DNA of 64,000 bases from Rothia mucilaginosa (GTDB lineage: Bacteria > Actinomycetota > Actinomycetes > Actinomycetales > Micrococcaceae), in NCBI RefSeq assembly GCF_019334805.1, contig NZ_CP079822.1, forward strand, positions 1,860,001 through 1,924,000, read 5' to 3'. How positions within the stretch are numbered: the first letter of the stretch is position 1; every line of letters begins with the position of its first letter. Shown here in pieces: positions 7,508 through 16,958 of this stretch. Below the pieces are notes generated by a model. It had not been told where the DNA came from. It ran no database searches and saw only the letters and a list, made by a program, of their open reading frames with translations. The position numbers and the translations under genes are program-made.

Positions 7508-10015
7508 TTAGCGCCGACGGGCAATCTTCAGATTGCTCATCAGGTGCTCCACTACCTCCGCGGCATCAACATCGTGGATACTCTGTGCTATGCCGTTCAC
7601 CACCTGAACCCGCGAAGACGAGGCGAACATCCAGCCTAAGAACTGCACAGTATTCAGCAACCTAGAACTGCGATCTGCCTGCTCCCGCATCTGCGACCAC
7701 AGGATGCGGGGGACCGGCACGTCACGACCCCTATACTCCCGGGAGCTAGCGTGAGCCTCCAGAAGCTCAGCGAGCGCCTCAATATTTTCGGTCAGCTCCT
7801 TCAAATCCTCATCTGCGGCAGAGGGACCAACGAAATGACGATCAACCAGGGACCAAGGCATGTAGCCGCTACAGCTACTCACCCACGCCAGCTTCAAACG
7901 CAGATTCTGCAGGCGAAGCACCTGCTGCAGAAGCCGCGAATGGGTGCGCAACACCGACAGCGGCATGGAAGATAGCCTCTTCTCCTCCGAAAGCAGACCC
8001 TCGAAGGAACCTTCCCCGGAAAACGCCTTATACGGATCCGAGACGCCCGCAAGCAGCACCGGTCCCTCGTAATGAACGAACGCCAGAACCTCGGGAACAC
8101 TCGAGAGGCAACGGATGCGCTCGCCAATAGTCGGCAGATCCTCCCCATCGGGGGCATACTGTTCGCGGCTGAACATCAACGTCTGGATAGGCTGCTCGGC
8201 AAGATCGGGCGAGTCATGAGCAAGCGCCCGCAAATCGGTCACAACCTCCGCCAGAACGCCGTCCTGCTCAACCTGCAGAAGCTCCTCCAGGAGCTCAATG
8301 ACAGAGCGCGCCTGCAAGCTCAAAACAGCAGCGCAGAACTCCGCATCCTGAAGCTCAAGACGCACCTTCTCCAAGCGCTCCTCCAGCGTGGACTGCACGC
8401 CCTTGAGCTCAAACTCGCTCAGCTGTTCTGGGCGGAGCATACGGTGCGTACCATCCTCGCCGGGACGGTAGAAAAGTTCGCTAAACTCCAACGTAGACTG
8501 AACGCCCTTCAACGCCTGCTTTCGCAACTCAGGTAGAACGTCAAAGGCAACTTCTGTCATCTCATTCCAGACCTTGACCTCATCGAGATTTGAGTCCTTA
8601 CGAACAGTCTTCTTCCAGGTCTCGGCAAGCTGCATGGCGCGATCAAATTCGCTCAGCTCCACAAAAGCCGCCAGCTTCTGCGCGCTCTCACGCAGATAAC
8701 GCACCGCGTAGAGGCGGTCGCTCAAAGAATCCGGGAGGGTATCCTCCAGCAGACGCCAACGGAAGGTACGCTCAAAGCACTCCTCGGTCAGGCTAATGAC
8801 GGCGGCGCTCAAAGAGAGCGCATGATCACGGGCAAAAGCGAAAGAGCCCGGGGTATCCGCCAAACGGGGCAGGGACGAATAGAACTCCAACGCCCCGCTC
8901 AGCTTCAGCCGAGATACCCGGATGGTTTCTTCCAGCTCGGCGGCAAGCACCGCGCGGTCAGCCTGCGGGGTTTCTTTGAAACTGTGCAGCGGGGAAACCT
9001 GCGCACGCTTCAGCGTCTGCAGGTTCATGACCGCACGCATGAGGTAGTTCTCCAGAATATCGACCTGCTGCAGGCGCGGACGCTGATTCAGCGGAACATG
9101 ATTCTCCTGCGTGCCTACCAGCAGGTGCTCCGGCACACCGCTAATCGACGGCAACGCAAAGACTTCATCCTCAGATTTACTGACAGAAAGCACCATGGGG
9201 TAGCGGCTACGCTGCGCGTTCTCTAGAGGGGGAATGAGCTTGAAGTTGGTGCTCAAAGAGAAATGGTCGGAGGGCGCCGGGTTACTCTGTGCCGGGTTAC
9301 TCTTGGGAGCCTGCTGGGCGGCCTCCTGCTGCGGGCGCTCTTCAGGCTGCGCCGGGGTGTTCTGGGTCATGCTCTGCTGCACCTGGCTTTCTGCTGAATG
9401 GCTTTCTGCTGAATGGTTTTGCGTCGAATGGGTCTGTATCGAAGAACCGGAGATACCACCGGCCTGCATCGGCTCCAACGGCGAAGGTGCAGCCACCGGC
9501 TGAGGAGGCTGAGGTGAGGCAGGGTGAGGCGAGGGCGCCTGAGCCTGCTGTGCCTGAGCCTGCTGAGCTTCGACAGCCTCCTGCTGGGGGAGCGGGGACT
9601 GCGCCGGGTTCTGGGGCGTTGCAGATACCGGGGTCTGCGCGGGGTTCGGTACCTGGTTCTGAACAGGACCCTGCGTCGGCTGCTGAACGCTACCACCGGG
9701 CTGTGCCGGCTTCGGCTGGTAGTGCATCGGGTAGCTCACCGCGCCCTGTACTTGCTGATTGGGTGCCTGGTGAGGGGGAACCTGCTGATTCATCGCCTGG
9801 TTCTGCTGTTGCTGCTGCTGTTGCAATACCTGCCGTCTAATCTCACGCGCACGACGGCGCGACGGGCTCAACGACGCAAACAACGCCACCACCGCGCAGA
9901 TCAGTACAAACAAAAGTAGCGCGTACAGGCGGGTTGCGCCGTCCAGCGAAGATGCCACCGCCGGTAGGGTCGGCAGCGTGCCAAGAAGAGCGAAAACAGC
10001 AGAAATAATCCTCAT
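7508..10015 (-). CDS. Uncharacterised membrane-anchored protein with Gln/Pro-rich linker
   Basis: I do not recognise this 835-residue protein. It begins with two hydrophobic stretches (about 3-22 and 29-50), followed by basic SPSRRRAREIRR, so the bulk is probably cytoplasmic. Residues about 60-235 are a low-complexity Gln/Pro/Ala/Ser linker with a run of seven Gln. From about 260 to the end the protein is Leu/Glu-rich and predicted helical, and the octapeptide KGVQSTLE occurs twice about 35 residues apart. The layout (membrane anchor, disordered linker, long helical domain) resembles scaffold or division-associated proteins, but there is no motif to name a function. The start ATG has only a weak ribosome site. 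Confidence 0.8.
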   Translation of the reverse strand: MRIISAVFALLGTLPTLPAVASSLDGATRLYALLLFVLICAVVALFASLSPSRRRAREIRRQVLQQQQQQQNQAMNQQVPPHQAPNQQVQGAVSYPMHYQPKPAQPGGSVQQPTQGPVQNQVPNPAQTPVSATPQNPAQSPLPQQEAVEAQQAQAQQAQAPSPHPASPQPPQPVAAPSPLEPMQAGGISGSSIQTHSTQNHSAESHSAESQVQQSMTQNTPAQPEERPQQEAAQQAPKSNPAQSNPAPSDHFSLSTNFKLIPPLENAQRSRYPMVLSVSKSEDEVFALPSISGVPEHLLVGTQENHVPLNQRPRLQQVDILENYLMRAVMNLQTLKRAQVSPLHSFKETPQADRAVLAAELEETIRVSRLKLSGALEFYSSLPRLADTPGSFAFARDHALSLSAAVISLTEECFERTFRWRLLEDTLPDSLSDRLYAVRYLRESAQKLAAFVELSEFDRAMQLAETWKKTVRKDSNLDEVKVWNEMTEVAFDVLPELRKQALKGVQSTLEFSELFYRPGEDGTHRMLRPEQLSEFELKGVQSTLEERLEKVRLELQDAEFCAAVLSLQARSVIELLEELLQVEQDGVLAEVVTDLRALAHDSPDLAEQPIQTLMFSREQYAPDGEDLPTIGERIRCLSSVPEVLAFVHYEGPVLLAGVSDPYKAFSGEGSFEGLLSEEKRLSSMPLSVLRTHSRLLQQVLRLQNLRLKLAWVSSCSGYMPWSLVDRHFVGPSAADEDLKELTENIEALAELLEAHASSREYRGRDVPVPRILWSQMREQADRSSRLLNTVQFLGWMFASSSRVQVVNGIAQSIHDVDAAEVVEHLMSNLKIARRR

Positions 10016-10160
10016 GACTTCACCATAACCCAGCTAAATCCCGGGTGCTCGCAACGCCGTTGCCTTAGCGCATACTAAAAGGGAAGTAGCCGGGGTACCG
10101 GGTGCTTTCCGCTGGTGCTTTCCACCGGTGCATCCCGCATCCGCCTCACAGTTAAAGGAC

Positions 10161-10200
10161 GATGCGGCGCAAGCCCTCATGCAGGGGCTCACGCCGCATC
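10161..10200 (-). terminator. Hairpin downstream of the 55-residue membrane peptide gene
   Basis: Outer stem GATGCGGCG (10161-10169) with CGCCGCATC (10192-10200) and an inner AGCCC/GGGGCT pairing. Read on the minus strand it is followed by CCTTT. It lies about 130 bases past the stop of the small gene, so it may instead be a leader structure of the gene starting at 10015. Confidence 0.45.
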
Positions 10201-10331
10201 GATCATCACTCAACTCATTATCACACCCGGGCCGGTCCTCACACCGACCCTTCGGGACATACTGGGGATTCTCGCCCCTCCCGGTGCAGGGCTCTCATCT
10301 CCCGCCCCGGAAAACTATCAAACTCTATACG

Positions 10332-10499
10332 CTACCTACCGGCGGTCAGCGCCTGGGTAGCCATCTGCTGAGCCAACTCGGAGGCCTTTTCCGCACGATG
10401 ACGGCGGTACACCATTCCCGAGCAACACGCCACAATACCCGCACCAATACCGATGGAGCTTGCCAAGACCGCACAGAAAATCAGGGTTCCGATCATCAT
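10332..10499 (-). CDS. Small single-pass membrane protein, 55 residues
   Basis: The minus strand encodes 55 residues starting MMIGTLIFCAVLASSIGIGA and ending with TAG. A hydrophobic helix (about 3-30) contains two adjacent Cys (25-26) and is followed by basic YRRHRAEK and a short helical tail rich in Ala/Gln. AAGGAGAAACCC lies directly before the first of two consecutive ATG codons, an excellent ribosome site. Codon use matches the neighbours. No family is recognised. It sits alone between the 835-residue membrane protein and the divergent HtrA gene, so it may be an accessory subunit of an envelope complex; that is speculation. Confidence 0.72.
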   Translation of the reverse strand: MMIGTLIFCAVLASSIGIGAGIVACCSGMVYRRHRAEKASELAQQMATQALTAGR

Positions 10500-10873
10500 G
10501 GGTTTCTCCTTTGCCTTTGTCCTTTGCCTTTGTTCTCGGCTCTATGTGCCTTCAACATTACGGACTGACCCTGTGTTCAAGCTGTGTACCAAGAAGCATC
10601 ATGCTGTGTAAACCGTGGAGAAAAACTGGGCGCTTTAAAAGAGAAACATGAGAGCGAGTAGCGAACAAAGCCCCAAAACAAACTAGCCGTCGGGCAAATC
10701 TCCGGGTATCTCAGACCCGCGAATCAGCTGCCGATGAAAGGGTGTGAGGAAAATTCCCAGGGAACTCCCCGATAACCAACAGCAAAAAAATATAGAACGC
10801 CATAAAACACCCTCTACAGTAGAAAGATAGCGTGCGCCCAGGGTGAGGCACACGCGCGACTCTAGGAGAACTT
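10500..10873. other. Divergent intergenic region upstream of the HtrA-like gene
   Basis: No gene is seen. It contains the ribosome site of the 55-residue gene (minus) and, on the plus strand, an AT-rich stretch (10780-10830) with TACAGT at 10815-10820 as a possible -10 element. TCTAGGAGAACTT just before the ATG at 10874 is the ribosome site of the protease gene. Confidence 0.5.
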
Positions 10874-12202
10874 ATGACTCAGAACAACGGATGGTCTTAC
10901 GGCGGCAATGACGGCGTCACGGATGCAACCCGTCCCCTGCAGAACGTGAACGGACAGGCAAGCTACCAGCCCGCAAACCAGCAGCAGGGTCAGAACGCAT
11001 ACCCGCAGGCATACGCCTCTCCCGGATACACCTACCCCCAGGCGGCGGCTGCTCAGGTCGCTTCGGCACAGTCTGCACCTCAGAACACCGATAACAACAA
11101 GCGTTACGGTGCCGGTGTTGTGCTCACCGCAGCTCTGCTCGCAGCCCTCGTTGGCGGCGGCGTTGGCGCGGGCGTCGGAGGCGGCATCGCAGCATCGAAC
11201 AACAGCTCCTCCAGCGCTTCCTCGCGCGGCTCCGTCAGCTCCAATATCAGCAACTCCTCCACCGTGGCAGGCGTAGCAGAAACCGCGAAGAAGGTCCTGC
11301 CCTCTACCGTGACCATCGTTGCTTCGAACGGCTCCTCCTCCGGCGGCGGTAGTGGCGTTATCCTCGACAAGGAAGGCCACATCCTCACCAACCACCACGT
11401 GGTTACCCTCGAATCTTCCAGAGAAGCATCCACCATTGAGGTGCGCCTGAGCGACGGCACCGTACGCACCGCAACCGTGGTGGGCCTGGACTCTGCCGCT
11501 GACCTGGCGGTCCTGAAGATTAACCCCTCCGGCCTGGACCTGCAGCCCATCACCTGGGGTGACTCCTCCAAGCTGGTCTCCGGCGAGGTAGTGGTTGCCC
11601 TCGGCGCGCCGTATCGTCGTAGCGAATCGGTAACCTCCGGCGTGGTCTCGAACGCAAACCGCGTGCAGCCTGCCGATGCGAAGGGCCAGAACTACATCCC
11701 CATGGTTCAGGTTGACGCTCCCATCAACCACGGTAACTCCGGTGGCCCGCTGGTGAACCTCAAGGGCGAACTGGTCGGCATTAACGCGCAGGGCCAGGCA
11801 AGCCAGGATGGCGGCACCGCCGACGGTATGGCGTTCTCCATTACCTCCAACTACGCCAAGCGCATCTCCTCCGAGATCATCGCCAAGGGCAAGGCAACCC
11901 ACGGCTACCTGGGTGCGAGCGTGAAGAACAGCCCTGCGGACACCGGTTCGGGCTCGTCCAAGCTCATCCCCGGTGGCGTTGAAATTGCCTCGGTAGAATC
12001 TAACAGCCCCGCCGCGAAGGCAGGCCTGCGATCCGGCGACGTCGTGATTGAAGCCGACGGTCACGCCGTGACCAAGAGCGAAGAGCTCAACGGTACCGTA
12101 CGTGCCGCAGCGGCAGGTTCTGATCTGAAGCTGAAGGTTAAGCGCGGCTCCTCCACCCATGACATCACCGTGACCCTGGGCGACGCCGACAGCCAGAAGT
12201 AA
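10874..12202 (+). CDS. HtrA/DegP-like membrane-anchored serine protease with PDZ domain
   Basis: The 442-residue product has a Gln/Tyr/Pro-rich cytoplasmic N-terminus (1-77), one membrane helix (about 79-106), a Ser-rich stalk, a trypsin-like domain (about 130-340) and a C-terminal PDZ domain (about 343-437). The catalytic triad is complete: His175 in TNHHVV, Asp210 in AADLAVLKI and Ser289 in GNSGGP. Family members degrade or refold misfolded envelope proteins outside the membrane, and mycobacterial PepD and HtrA are the closest architectural parallels. A strong terminator follows, so the gene is probably monocistronic. Confidence 0.94.
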   Translation: MTQNNGWSYGGNDGVTDATRPLQNVNGQASYQPANQQQGQNAYPQAYASPGYTYPQAAAAQVASAQSAPQNTDNNKRYGAGVVLTAALLAALVGGGVGAGVGGGIAASNNSSSSASSRGSVSSNISNSSTVAGVAETAKKVLPSTVTIVASNGSSSGGGSGVILDKEGHILTNHHVVTLESSREASTIEVRLSDGTVRTATVVGLDSAADLAVLKINPSGLDLQPITWGDSSKLVSGEVVVALGAPYRRSESVTSGVVSNANRVQPADAKGQNYIPMVQVDAPINHGNSGGPLVNLKGELVGINAQGQASQDGGTADGMAFSITSNYAKRISSEIIAKGKATHGYLGASVKNSPADTGSGSSKLIPGGVEIASVESNSPAAKAGLRSGDVVIEADGHAVTKSEELNGTVRAAAAGSDLKLKVKRGSSTHDITVTLGDADSQK

Positions 12203-12291
12203 CCCCTCGCGTCTGAACTAGCAGCGCGGTGCAGCTGAGAAACACCCGCTCAGCTGGGACTGCTTAGTTAGCCTAAACAACGCGCACAATA

Positions 12292-12329
12292 AAGATGCTC
12301 CCACCCCATACTCGGGGTGGGAGCATCTT
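12292..12329. terminator. Bidirectional terminator
   Basis: A perfect 16-bp stem (12292-12307 with 12314-12329) and six-base loop, between the plus-strand protease gene and the minus-strand glycosylase-family gene that converge on it. Confidence 0.8.
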
Positions 12330-12373
12330 GCATTAGTAAGACAGAACTATAGTGATACTGCAGAGCGGGCGGG

Positions 12374-13021
12374 CTAAGCGTCCTTGAGGACCTCTCTCAC
12401 ACGCCTCTGCAAAGCCGGGACAACCTCCTGCTCGAACCACGGGTTCTTCGCCTGCCACCTAAAATTCAGCGGCGAAGGATGCACCAGCGGCAGAAACTTA
12501 GGAAGATAAGACTCCCACGCACGAACCGTCTCCGTCAGGTTCTTCTGCGCCTTTGGGGCGTGCACACCATCCAGGTAGTGCTTCTGAGAGTAAGCCCCCA
12601 CCAGCAGAATCAGCTGAACGTTCGGCATGAGATCCAGAAGCTGCGGATGCCACTTCGGCGCGAAATCCTTACGCGGCGGGTTATCGCCGTGCGCGCCCTT
12701 ACCGGGGTAATAGAAATCCATTGGTAGCAGCGAAATCAGGTCGGGGTCATAGAACTGCTCATCCGACACGCCCATCCACTCGCGCAACTTCACGCCGCTC
12801 GGGTCATTCCACGGGATACGGCTCTCCTGCGCGGCACGCCCAGGCGCCTGACCAATCACCACAATACGAGCATGAGGGGAGGCTGAAAAGACCGGCGCCC
12901 AGCCCTGTTCCGTAAACTCCCTATTCTGCGGATCCAAACGAATCTGCTCAGCCAGGGGAGGGGCTGTCTCCAGAATCTGCTGAACCAGATGCTCCGGCAG
13001 ATTATGGTGTGTTGCAGCCAT
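12374..13021 (-). CDS. Uracil-DNA glycosylase family protein
   Basis: About 215 residues from the ATG at 13021, which overlaps the end of trmL and has GGGAGG upstream; a longer in-frame start at 13075 would run into trmL. The active-site loop GQAPGRAAQESRIPWNDPSG and the late motif HPSPLNFRWQ are the two hallmarks of the single-domain uracil-DNA glycosylase superfamily. The DFYYPGKG and LLVGAYSQKHYL segments match the small family often annotated simply as family protein rather than canonical Ung. Activity on uracil is probable but not shown. It is likely co-transcribed with trmL. Confidence 0.85.
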   Translation of the reverse strand: MAATHHNLPEHLVQQILETAPPLAEQIRLDPQNREFTEQGWAPVFSASPHARIVVIGQAPGRAAQESRIPWNDPSGVKLREWMGVSDEQFYDPDLISLLPMDFYYPGKGAHGDNPPRKDFAPKWHPQLLDLMPNVQLILLVGAYSQKHYLDGVHAPKAQKNLTETVRAWESYLPKFLPLVHPSPLNFRWQAKNPWFEQEVVPALQRRVREVLKDA

Positions 13022-13022
13022 G

Positions 13023-13490
13023 CTAGATGGCGCCTCCCTCAAAACCGTTCTGGCGCCACGCCTCAAAAATCGCAATGGACGCAGAATTAGCCAGGTTCAG
13101 CGAACGGCGGCCCGGCTTCATCGGAATCTTCACCCGCTCGCTCACGTGCGGGTCCTGCTGAACCTCAGCGGGCAGACCCACCGACTCCGGACCGAACATG
13201 AACACGTCACCGGGACGATACTCAATATCCGCATACGAAGTCGAAGCAGTCGTCGTGAACGCAAAAACACGCTCCGGGGCGAGTGCCTCCCACGCATCCT
13301 CAAGGGTCTCATGCACCGTCACCACCGCCAGGTCGTGATAGTCCAGACCCGCGCGGCGCAGATGCGCATCATCAAAGTTAAAGCCCAGCGGCTTCACCAG
13401 GTGCAGCTCAGCGCCAGTAATCGCCGCCAAACGGATAGCATTGCCGGTATTGCCCGGAATCTCAGGGGTATAGAAAAGAATCTTGAACAC
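13023..13490 (-). CDS. trmL: tRNA (cytidine/uridine-34-2'-O)-methyltransferase, TrmL-like
   Basis: A SPOUT-class methyltransferase that in known relatives methylates the ribose of the wobble base of tRNA-Leu. Motifs: PEIPGNTGNAIRLAA near the N-terminus, MFGPESVGLP (SAM-binding knot) and IPMKPGRRSLNLANSASIA at the C-terminus. With the GTG at 13490 the product is 155 residues, the normal length. AGGA lies very close to that start, and an upstream extension would be out of line with the family. The stop is followed at once by the ATG of the glycosylase-family gene, so translation is probably coupled. Confidence 0.88.
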   Translation of the reverse strand: MFKILFYTPEIPGNTGNAIRLAAITGAELHLVKPLGFNFDDAHLRRAGLDYHDLAVVTVHETLEDAWEALAPERVFAFTTTASTSYADIEYRPGDVFMFGPESVGLPAEVQQDPHVSERVKIPMKPGRRSLNLANSASIAIFEAWRQNGFEGGAI

Positions 13491-13657
13491 GTTCCTAAGT
13501 GTACCGCGCAGCCCCCGACCAGCCCGGAACAGCCCCGAGCGTCCCGAGGAGTAGCGCTCGCCGACCCAGCCGCAGATGAACACGCCTAGAAGAGCGCGGG
13601 TAGAGCGCGATAAAATAAACGAGGCGACAAACCGCCGACAACCCAGCAGGAGGAACC

Positions 13658-14905
13658 ATGAGCGCAGAAACCAACCGTCAGAACGGCCGCGTCTACCTCG
13701 ACCATGCCGCCACCACCGACGTACTGCCCGCCGCCATCGACGCCATGGTCGAACAGATGCGCAACGGCGGCAACCCCTCCTCCCTGCACGCTGTAGGACG
13801 CAATGCCCGCGCCACCGTCGAATATGCCCGCGAACGCATCGCCCGCGCCGTCGGAGCCGACCCCGCCGAGGTTATTTTCACCTCCGGTGGCACCGAAGCG
13901 GACAACCTCGCCGTCAAGGGCATCTACTGGAAGCGCCGCGAAGAAGACCCGCAGCGCACCCGAATTCTCGTCTCCTCCATCGAGCACCACGCCGTGGAAG
14001 AAACCTGCGAATGGCTCGAAAAGGCAGAAGGCGCGCAGATCGAATGGATCCCCGTAGACAAGCACGGTAGCGTCAACCCGCAGACCGTCCGCGAACTCAT
14101 CGAAAAGAACCCCGAAGACGTAGCGCTCGTGACCGTCATGTGGGCGAATAATGAGGTCGGTACCGTACAACCCATCCCCGAGATTTCCGCCATCGCCGCC
14201 GAATACGGTATTCCCGTGCACTCGGATGCGGTGCAGGCTTTCGGTGCGGTGCCTATCGACTTCCACGCCAGCGGGGTAGCGACCCTCGCAATCTCCGGCC
14301 ACAAGATTGGGGGCCCCATGGGCATTGGCGCGCTGGTCGCAACCCGCGCGGTACAGATGACCCCCGTCCTACACGGAGGCGGCCAGGAACGCTCCGTACG
14401 CTCCGGCACCATCGACGCACCCGCCATCGCAGGTTTCGCAGAGGCCGCCGTGCACTCGGTACAGCACCTCGACAAAGAATCCGCCCGCATCGCCGCGCTA
14501 CGCAACGAACTCGTTGCGGCAATTAGCGCGCTCATCCCTCAGGCGCACCTGAGCGGCGAAAACCCGCTCACCGAAGAATACCCCGGCCAGAAGCGACTGC
14601 CCGGCAACGCCCACTTCACCTTCGAAAACGCAGAAGGTGACACCCTGCTCTTCCTGCTGGATATGCAGGGCATCAGCAGCTCCACCGGCTCCGCCTGCAA
14701 CGCCGGGGTGACCCGCCCCTCCCACGTGCTCATGGCAATGGGAATGGACGAAGACACCGCCCGCAGCGCCCAGCGCTTCACCCTCGGTCACTCCACCACC
14801 GGAGCCGATATTGCGCGCCTCATCGCGGCACTACCCGCTGCCTACGAACAGGCAGCAAAGGCGGGGCTGTCCTCGCAGCTGCCGGACGCCTCCCGCTGGC
14901 ACTAA
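13658..14905 (+). CDS. Cysteine desulfurase (NifS/IscS class)
   Basis: A 415-residue PLP enzyme that takes sulfur from cysteine and passes it on as persulfide. Seen: LDHAATTDVLPAA near the start, SSIEHHAV (His110/111), the cofactor Asp190 in HSDAVQ, the Schiff-base Lys216 in SGHKIGGP, and the persulfide Cys347 in SSTGSACNAG. Length and motif spacing are normal. It is followed by mnmA on the same strand with a 190-base gap, so its product is the natural sulfur donor for tRNA 2-thiouridine formation. The start ATG has CAGGAGGAACC. Confidence 0.95.
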   Translation: MSAETNRQNGRVYLDHAATTDVLPAAIDAMVEQMRNGGNPSSLHAVGRNARATVEYARERIARAVGADPAEVIFTSGGTEADNLAVKGIYWKRREEDPQRTRILVSSIEHHAVEETCEWLEKAEGAQIEWIPVDKHGSVNPQTVRELIEKNPEDVALVTVMWANNEVGTVQPIPEISAIAAEYGIPVHSDAVQAFGAVPIDFHASGVATLAISGHKIGGPMGIGALVATRAVQMTPVLHGGGQERSVRSGTIDAPAIAGFAEAAVHSVQHLDKESARIAALRNELVAAISALIPQAHLSGENPLTEEYPGQKRLPGNAHFTFENAEGDTLLFLLDMQGISSSTGSACNAGVTRPSHVLMAMGMDEDTARSAQRFTLGHSTTGADIARLIAALPAAYEQAAKAGLSSQLPDASRWH

Positions 14906-15093
14906 AAGACAGAAAAAAGGTACCGAACCGCCCTCAGCTTGCAATATCAGCGTTCGCTGAGGGCGGGCTGAGGGGGCACTGCCCAATATCCCGCCGAGCC
15001 CCTGCGTACAATGGGTAGCTACAGTAACGAAAAGTCCGCCCACACAAATAAGGCGTACCTTTCTAAAGGCTCAACACAACAGAAGGATAGGCA

Positions 15094-16317
15094 GTGAAAA
15101 TTCTTGCAGCTATGAGTGGCGGCGTTGACTCCGCAGTCGCCGCAGCCCGCGCCGTAGAAGCAGGACACGAAGTAGTCGGCGTTCACCTCGCCCTATCCCG
15201 CATGCCCGGCACCCTGCGCACCGGCTCCCGCGGCTGCTGCACCCTCGAAGACTCCATGGACGCCCGCCGCGTCTGCTCCCAGCTGGGCATCCCCTTCTTC
15301 GTCTGGGACTTCTCCGAACGCTTCAAGGAAGACGTCGTCGACGACTTCATCTCCGAATACGAAGCCGGACGAACCCCCAACCCCTGCATGCGCTGCAACG
15401 AAAAGATCAAGTTCGCCGCGCTCCTCGAACGCGCCCTCGCACTCGGCTTCGACGCCGTGGTGACCGGCCACTACGCCCGCGTCATCACCACCGAAGACGG
15501 CAACCGCGAACTGCACCGCGCCGCCGACTGGGCCAAGGACCAGTCCTACGTGCTCGGTGTGCTCACCCACGAACAGCTCAAGCACGCCTGGTTCCCCCTG
15601 GCGGACACCCCCTCCAAGGCGCAGGTACGTGCGGAGGCGGCAGAGCGCGGCTTCTCCGTAGCAAAGAAGCCGGACTCCTACGACATCTGCTTCATCCCCG
15701 AAGGCGATACCCGCGCCTGGCTGGGCGACCACATCACAATGCGCCCCGGCCTCATCAAAGACACCCACGGCGAGGTGCTCGGCGAGCACCCCGGCGCGCA
15801 GGCATACACCGTAGGCCAGCGCAAGGGCCTGGCACTGGGCCGCCCCGCCGCCGACGGCAAGCCCCGCTTCGTGCTGGAGGTGCGCCCCAAGGAAAACGAA
15901 GTTATCGTCGGCTCCCGCGAGCTGCTTGCCGTGCACGAAATCCGCGGTATCCGCGCCACCTGGGCGGGCGTACCCGTAGAACAGGCGGCACGCTTCCTGG
16001 AAGAGCCCGCACAGCTGGGCGCTCGTAGCGAAGAGTTCGAGGTGACCGCACAGGTACGCGCGCACGCTGACCCGGTCCGCGCCAAGGCGTACATGACCTG
16101 GGCACCCGACCCCGAAGCTGAAGAAGAAGGCGCACTGCGCCTGGAAACCGTAGTGCGCCTGTTGGATCCGCTCTCCGGCGTGGCACCGGGACAGACCATG
16201 GTGCTCTACCAGGGCACCCGCGTGCTGGGTCAGTCCACCATCGCCCGCGCCTACTCGCTGGACCGCGAAGACATTCAAGAAACCCTGTCTGCTGGCGCCT
16301 CCACCAGCGCCGACTAG
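15094..16317 (+). CDS. mnmA: tRNA-specific 2-thiouridylase MnmA
   Basis: The 407-residue enzyme adenylates U34 of Lys, Glu and Gln tRNAs and installs sulfur. The P-loop SGGVDS (8-13) opens the protein; the two catalytic cysteines are present as Cys98 in TPNPCMRCN and Cys199 in [10 protein letters not shown]. The central [10 protein letters not shown] block and the C-terminal beta-barrel are complete, although an acidic insert (about 328-345, DPEAEEEGA) lies near the end. The GTG start at 15094 has GAAGGATAGGCA upstream. It follows the cysteine desulfurase that probably supplies its sulfur. Confidence 0.96.
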   Translation: MKILAAMSGGVDSAVAAARAVEAGHEVVGVHLALSRMPGTLRTGSRGCCTLEDSMDARRVCSQLGIPFFVWDFSERFKEDVVDDFISEYEAGRTPNPCMRCNEKIKFAALLERALALGFDAVVTGHYARVITTEDGNRELHRAADWAKDQSYVLGVLTHEQLKHAWFPLADTPSKAQVRAEAAERGFSVAKKPDSYDICFIPEGDTRAWLGDHITMRPGLIKDTHGEVLGEHPGAQAYTVGQRKGLALGRPAADGKPRFVLEVRPKENEVIVGSRELLAVHEIRGIRATWAGVPVEQAARFLEEPAQLGARSEEFEVTAQVRAHADPVRAKAYMTWAPDPEAEEEGALRLETVVRLLDPLSGVAPGQTMVLYQGTRVLGQSTIARAYSLDREDIQETLSAGASTSAD

Positions 16318-16418
16318 CCGCACAGAATAGCCGCGTACCCCGCTATTCGCAGCTGTTGCCGCAACAGCCTGCTCGAGCGCAACGCACAGAAGACCACAAC
16401 CGGACTGAGGAGAGACCG

Positions 16419-16808
16419 ATGACTGCCGAACACACTTCCTGCGAATTTGACCCCCACGCCACCTCCATGGGCGATGAAGTCGCGCCGGAGGTTTACGAGG
16501 AGCTCTTCGCCATGCGCCGCTCCATCGACAACTTCGATGCAGCGTTGGTGCACATCCTCGCGGAGCGTTTTCAGGCAACTAAGCGCGTGGGCGTCCTGAA
16601 GGCTAAGCACAACCTGCCCGCTGGCGACCCCGGTCGTGAAGAGGCGCAGATTGCTCGCCTGCGTGCCATGGCGAAGGAATCCAGCCTGGACCCGGAATTC
16701 GCGGAGAAGTTCCTGAACTTCATCATCTCTGAGGTGATTCGCCACCACGTGCGCATCGCGAACGAGCACGCTGACCAGGACGAAGAGACTGAAAAGTCTG
16801 AAAGCTAA
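16419..16808 (+). CDS. Chorismate mutase, AroQ type
   Basis: A 129-residue all-helical chorismate mutase that makes prephenate for Phe/Tyr synthesis. Visible signature: an N-terminal helix with MRRSIDNFDAALVHILAERF, then KRVGVLKAKHNLPAGDPGRE and the last helix FLNFIISEVIRHHVR. The start ATG at 16419 follows GAGGAGAGACCG; an in-frame ATG 63 bases upstream lacks a ribosome site. It is a free-standing enzyme, not fused to prephenate dehydratase or DAHP synthase. The C-terminus is acidic and probably disordered. It lies about 100 bases after mnmA. Confidence 0.9.
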   Translation: MTAEHTSCEFDPHATSMGDEVAPEVYEELFAMRRSIDNFDAALVHILAERFQATKRVGVLKAKHNLPAGDPGREEAQIARLRAMAKESSLDPEFAEKFLNFIISEVIRHHVRIANEHADQDEETEKSES

Positions 16809-16958
16809 GACTTTCTAAGATTTCACCCTCTTCGAGATCTCAGCCTCTCCGAAAAGCCCCGCTCTCATCCCTGCTGAGCATCCATCGTGCTGAGCGTCCA
16901 GCGGCAGAGCATCGACCCGCCCGCACTTTTCCCTAACCTGTCTTAACCTCACTCGTTT

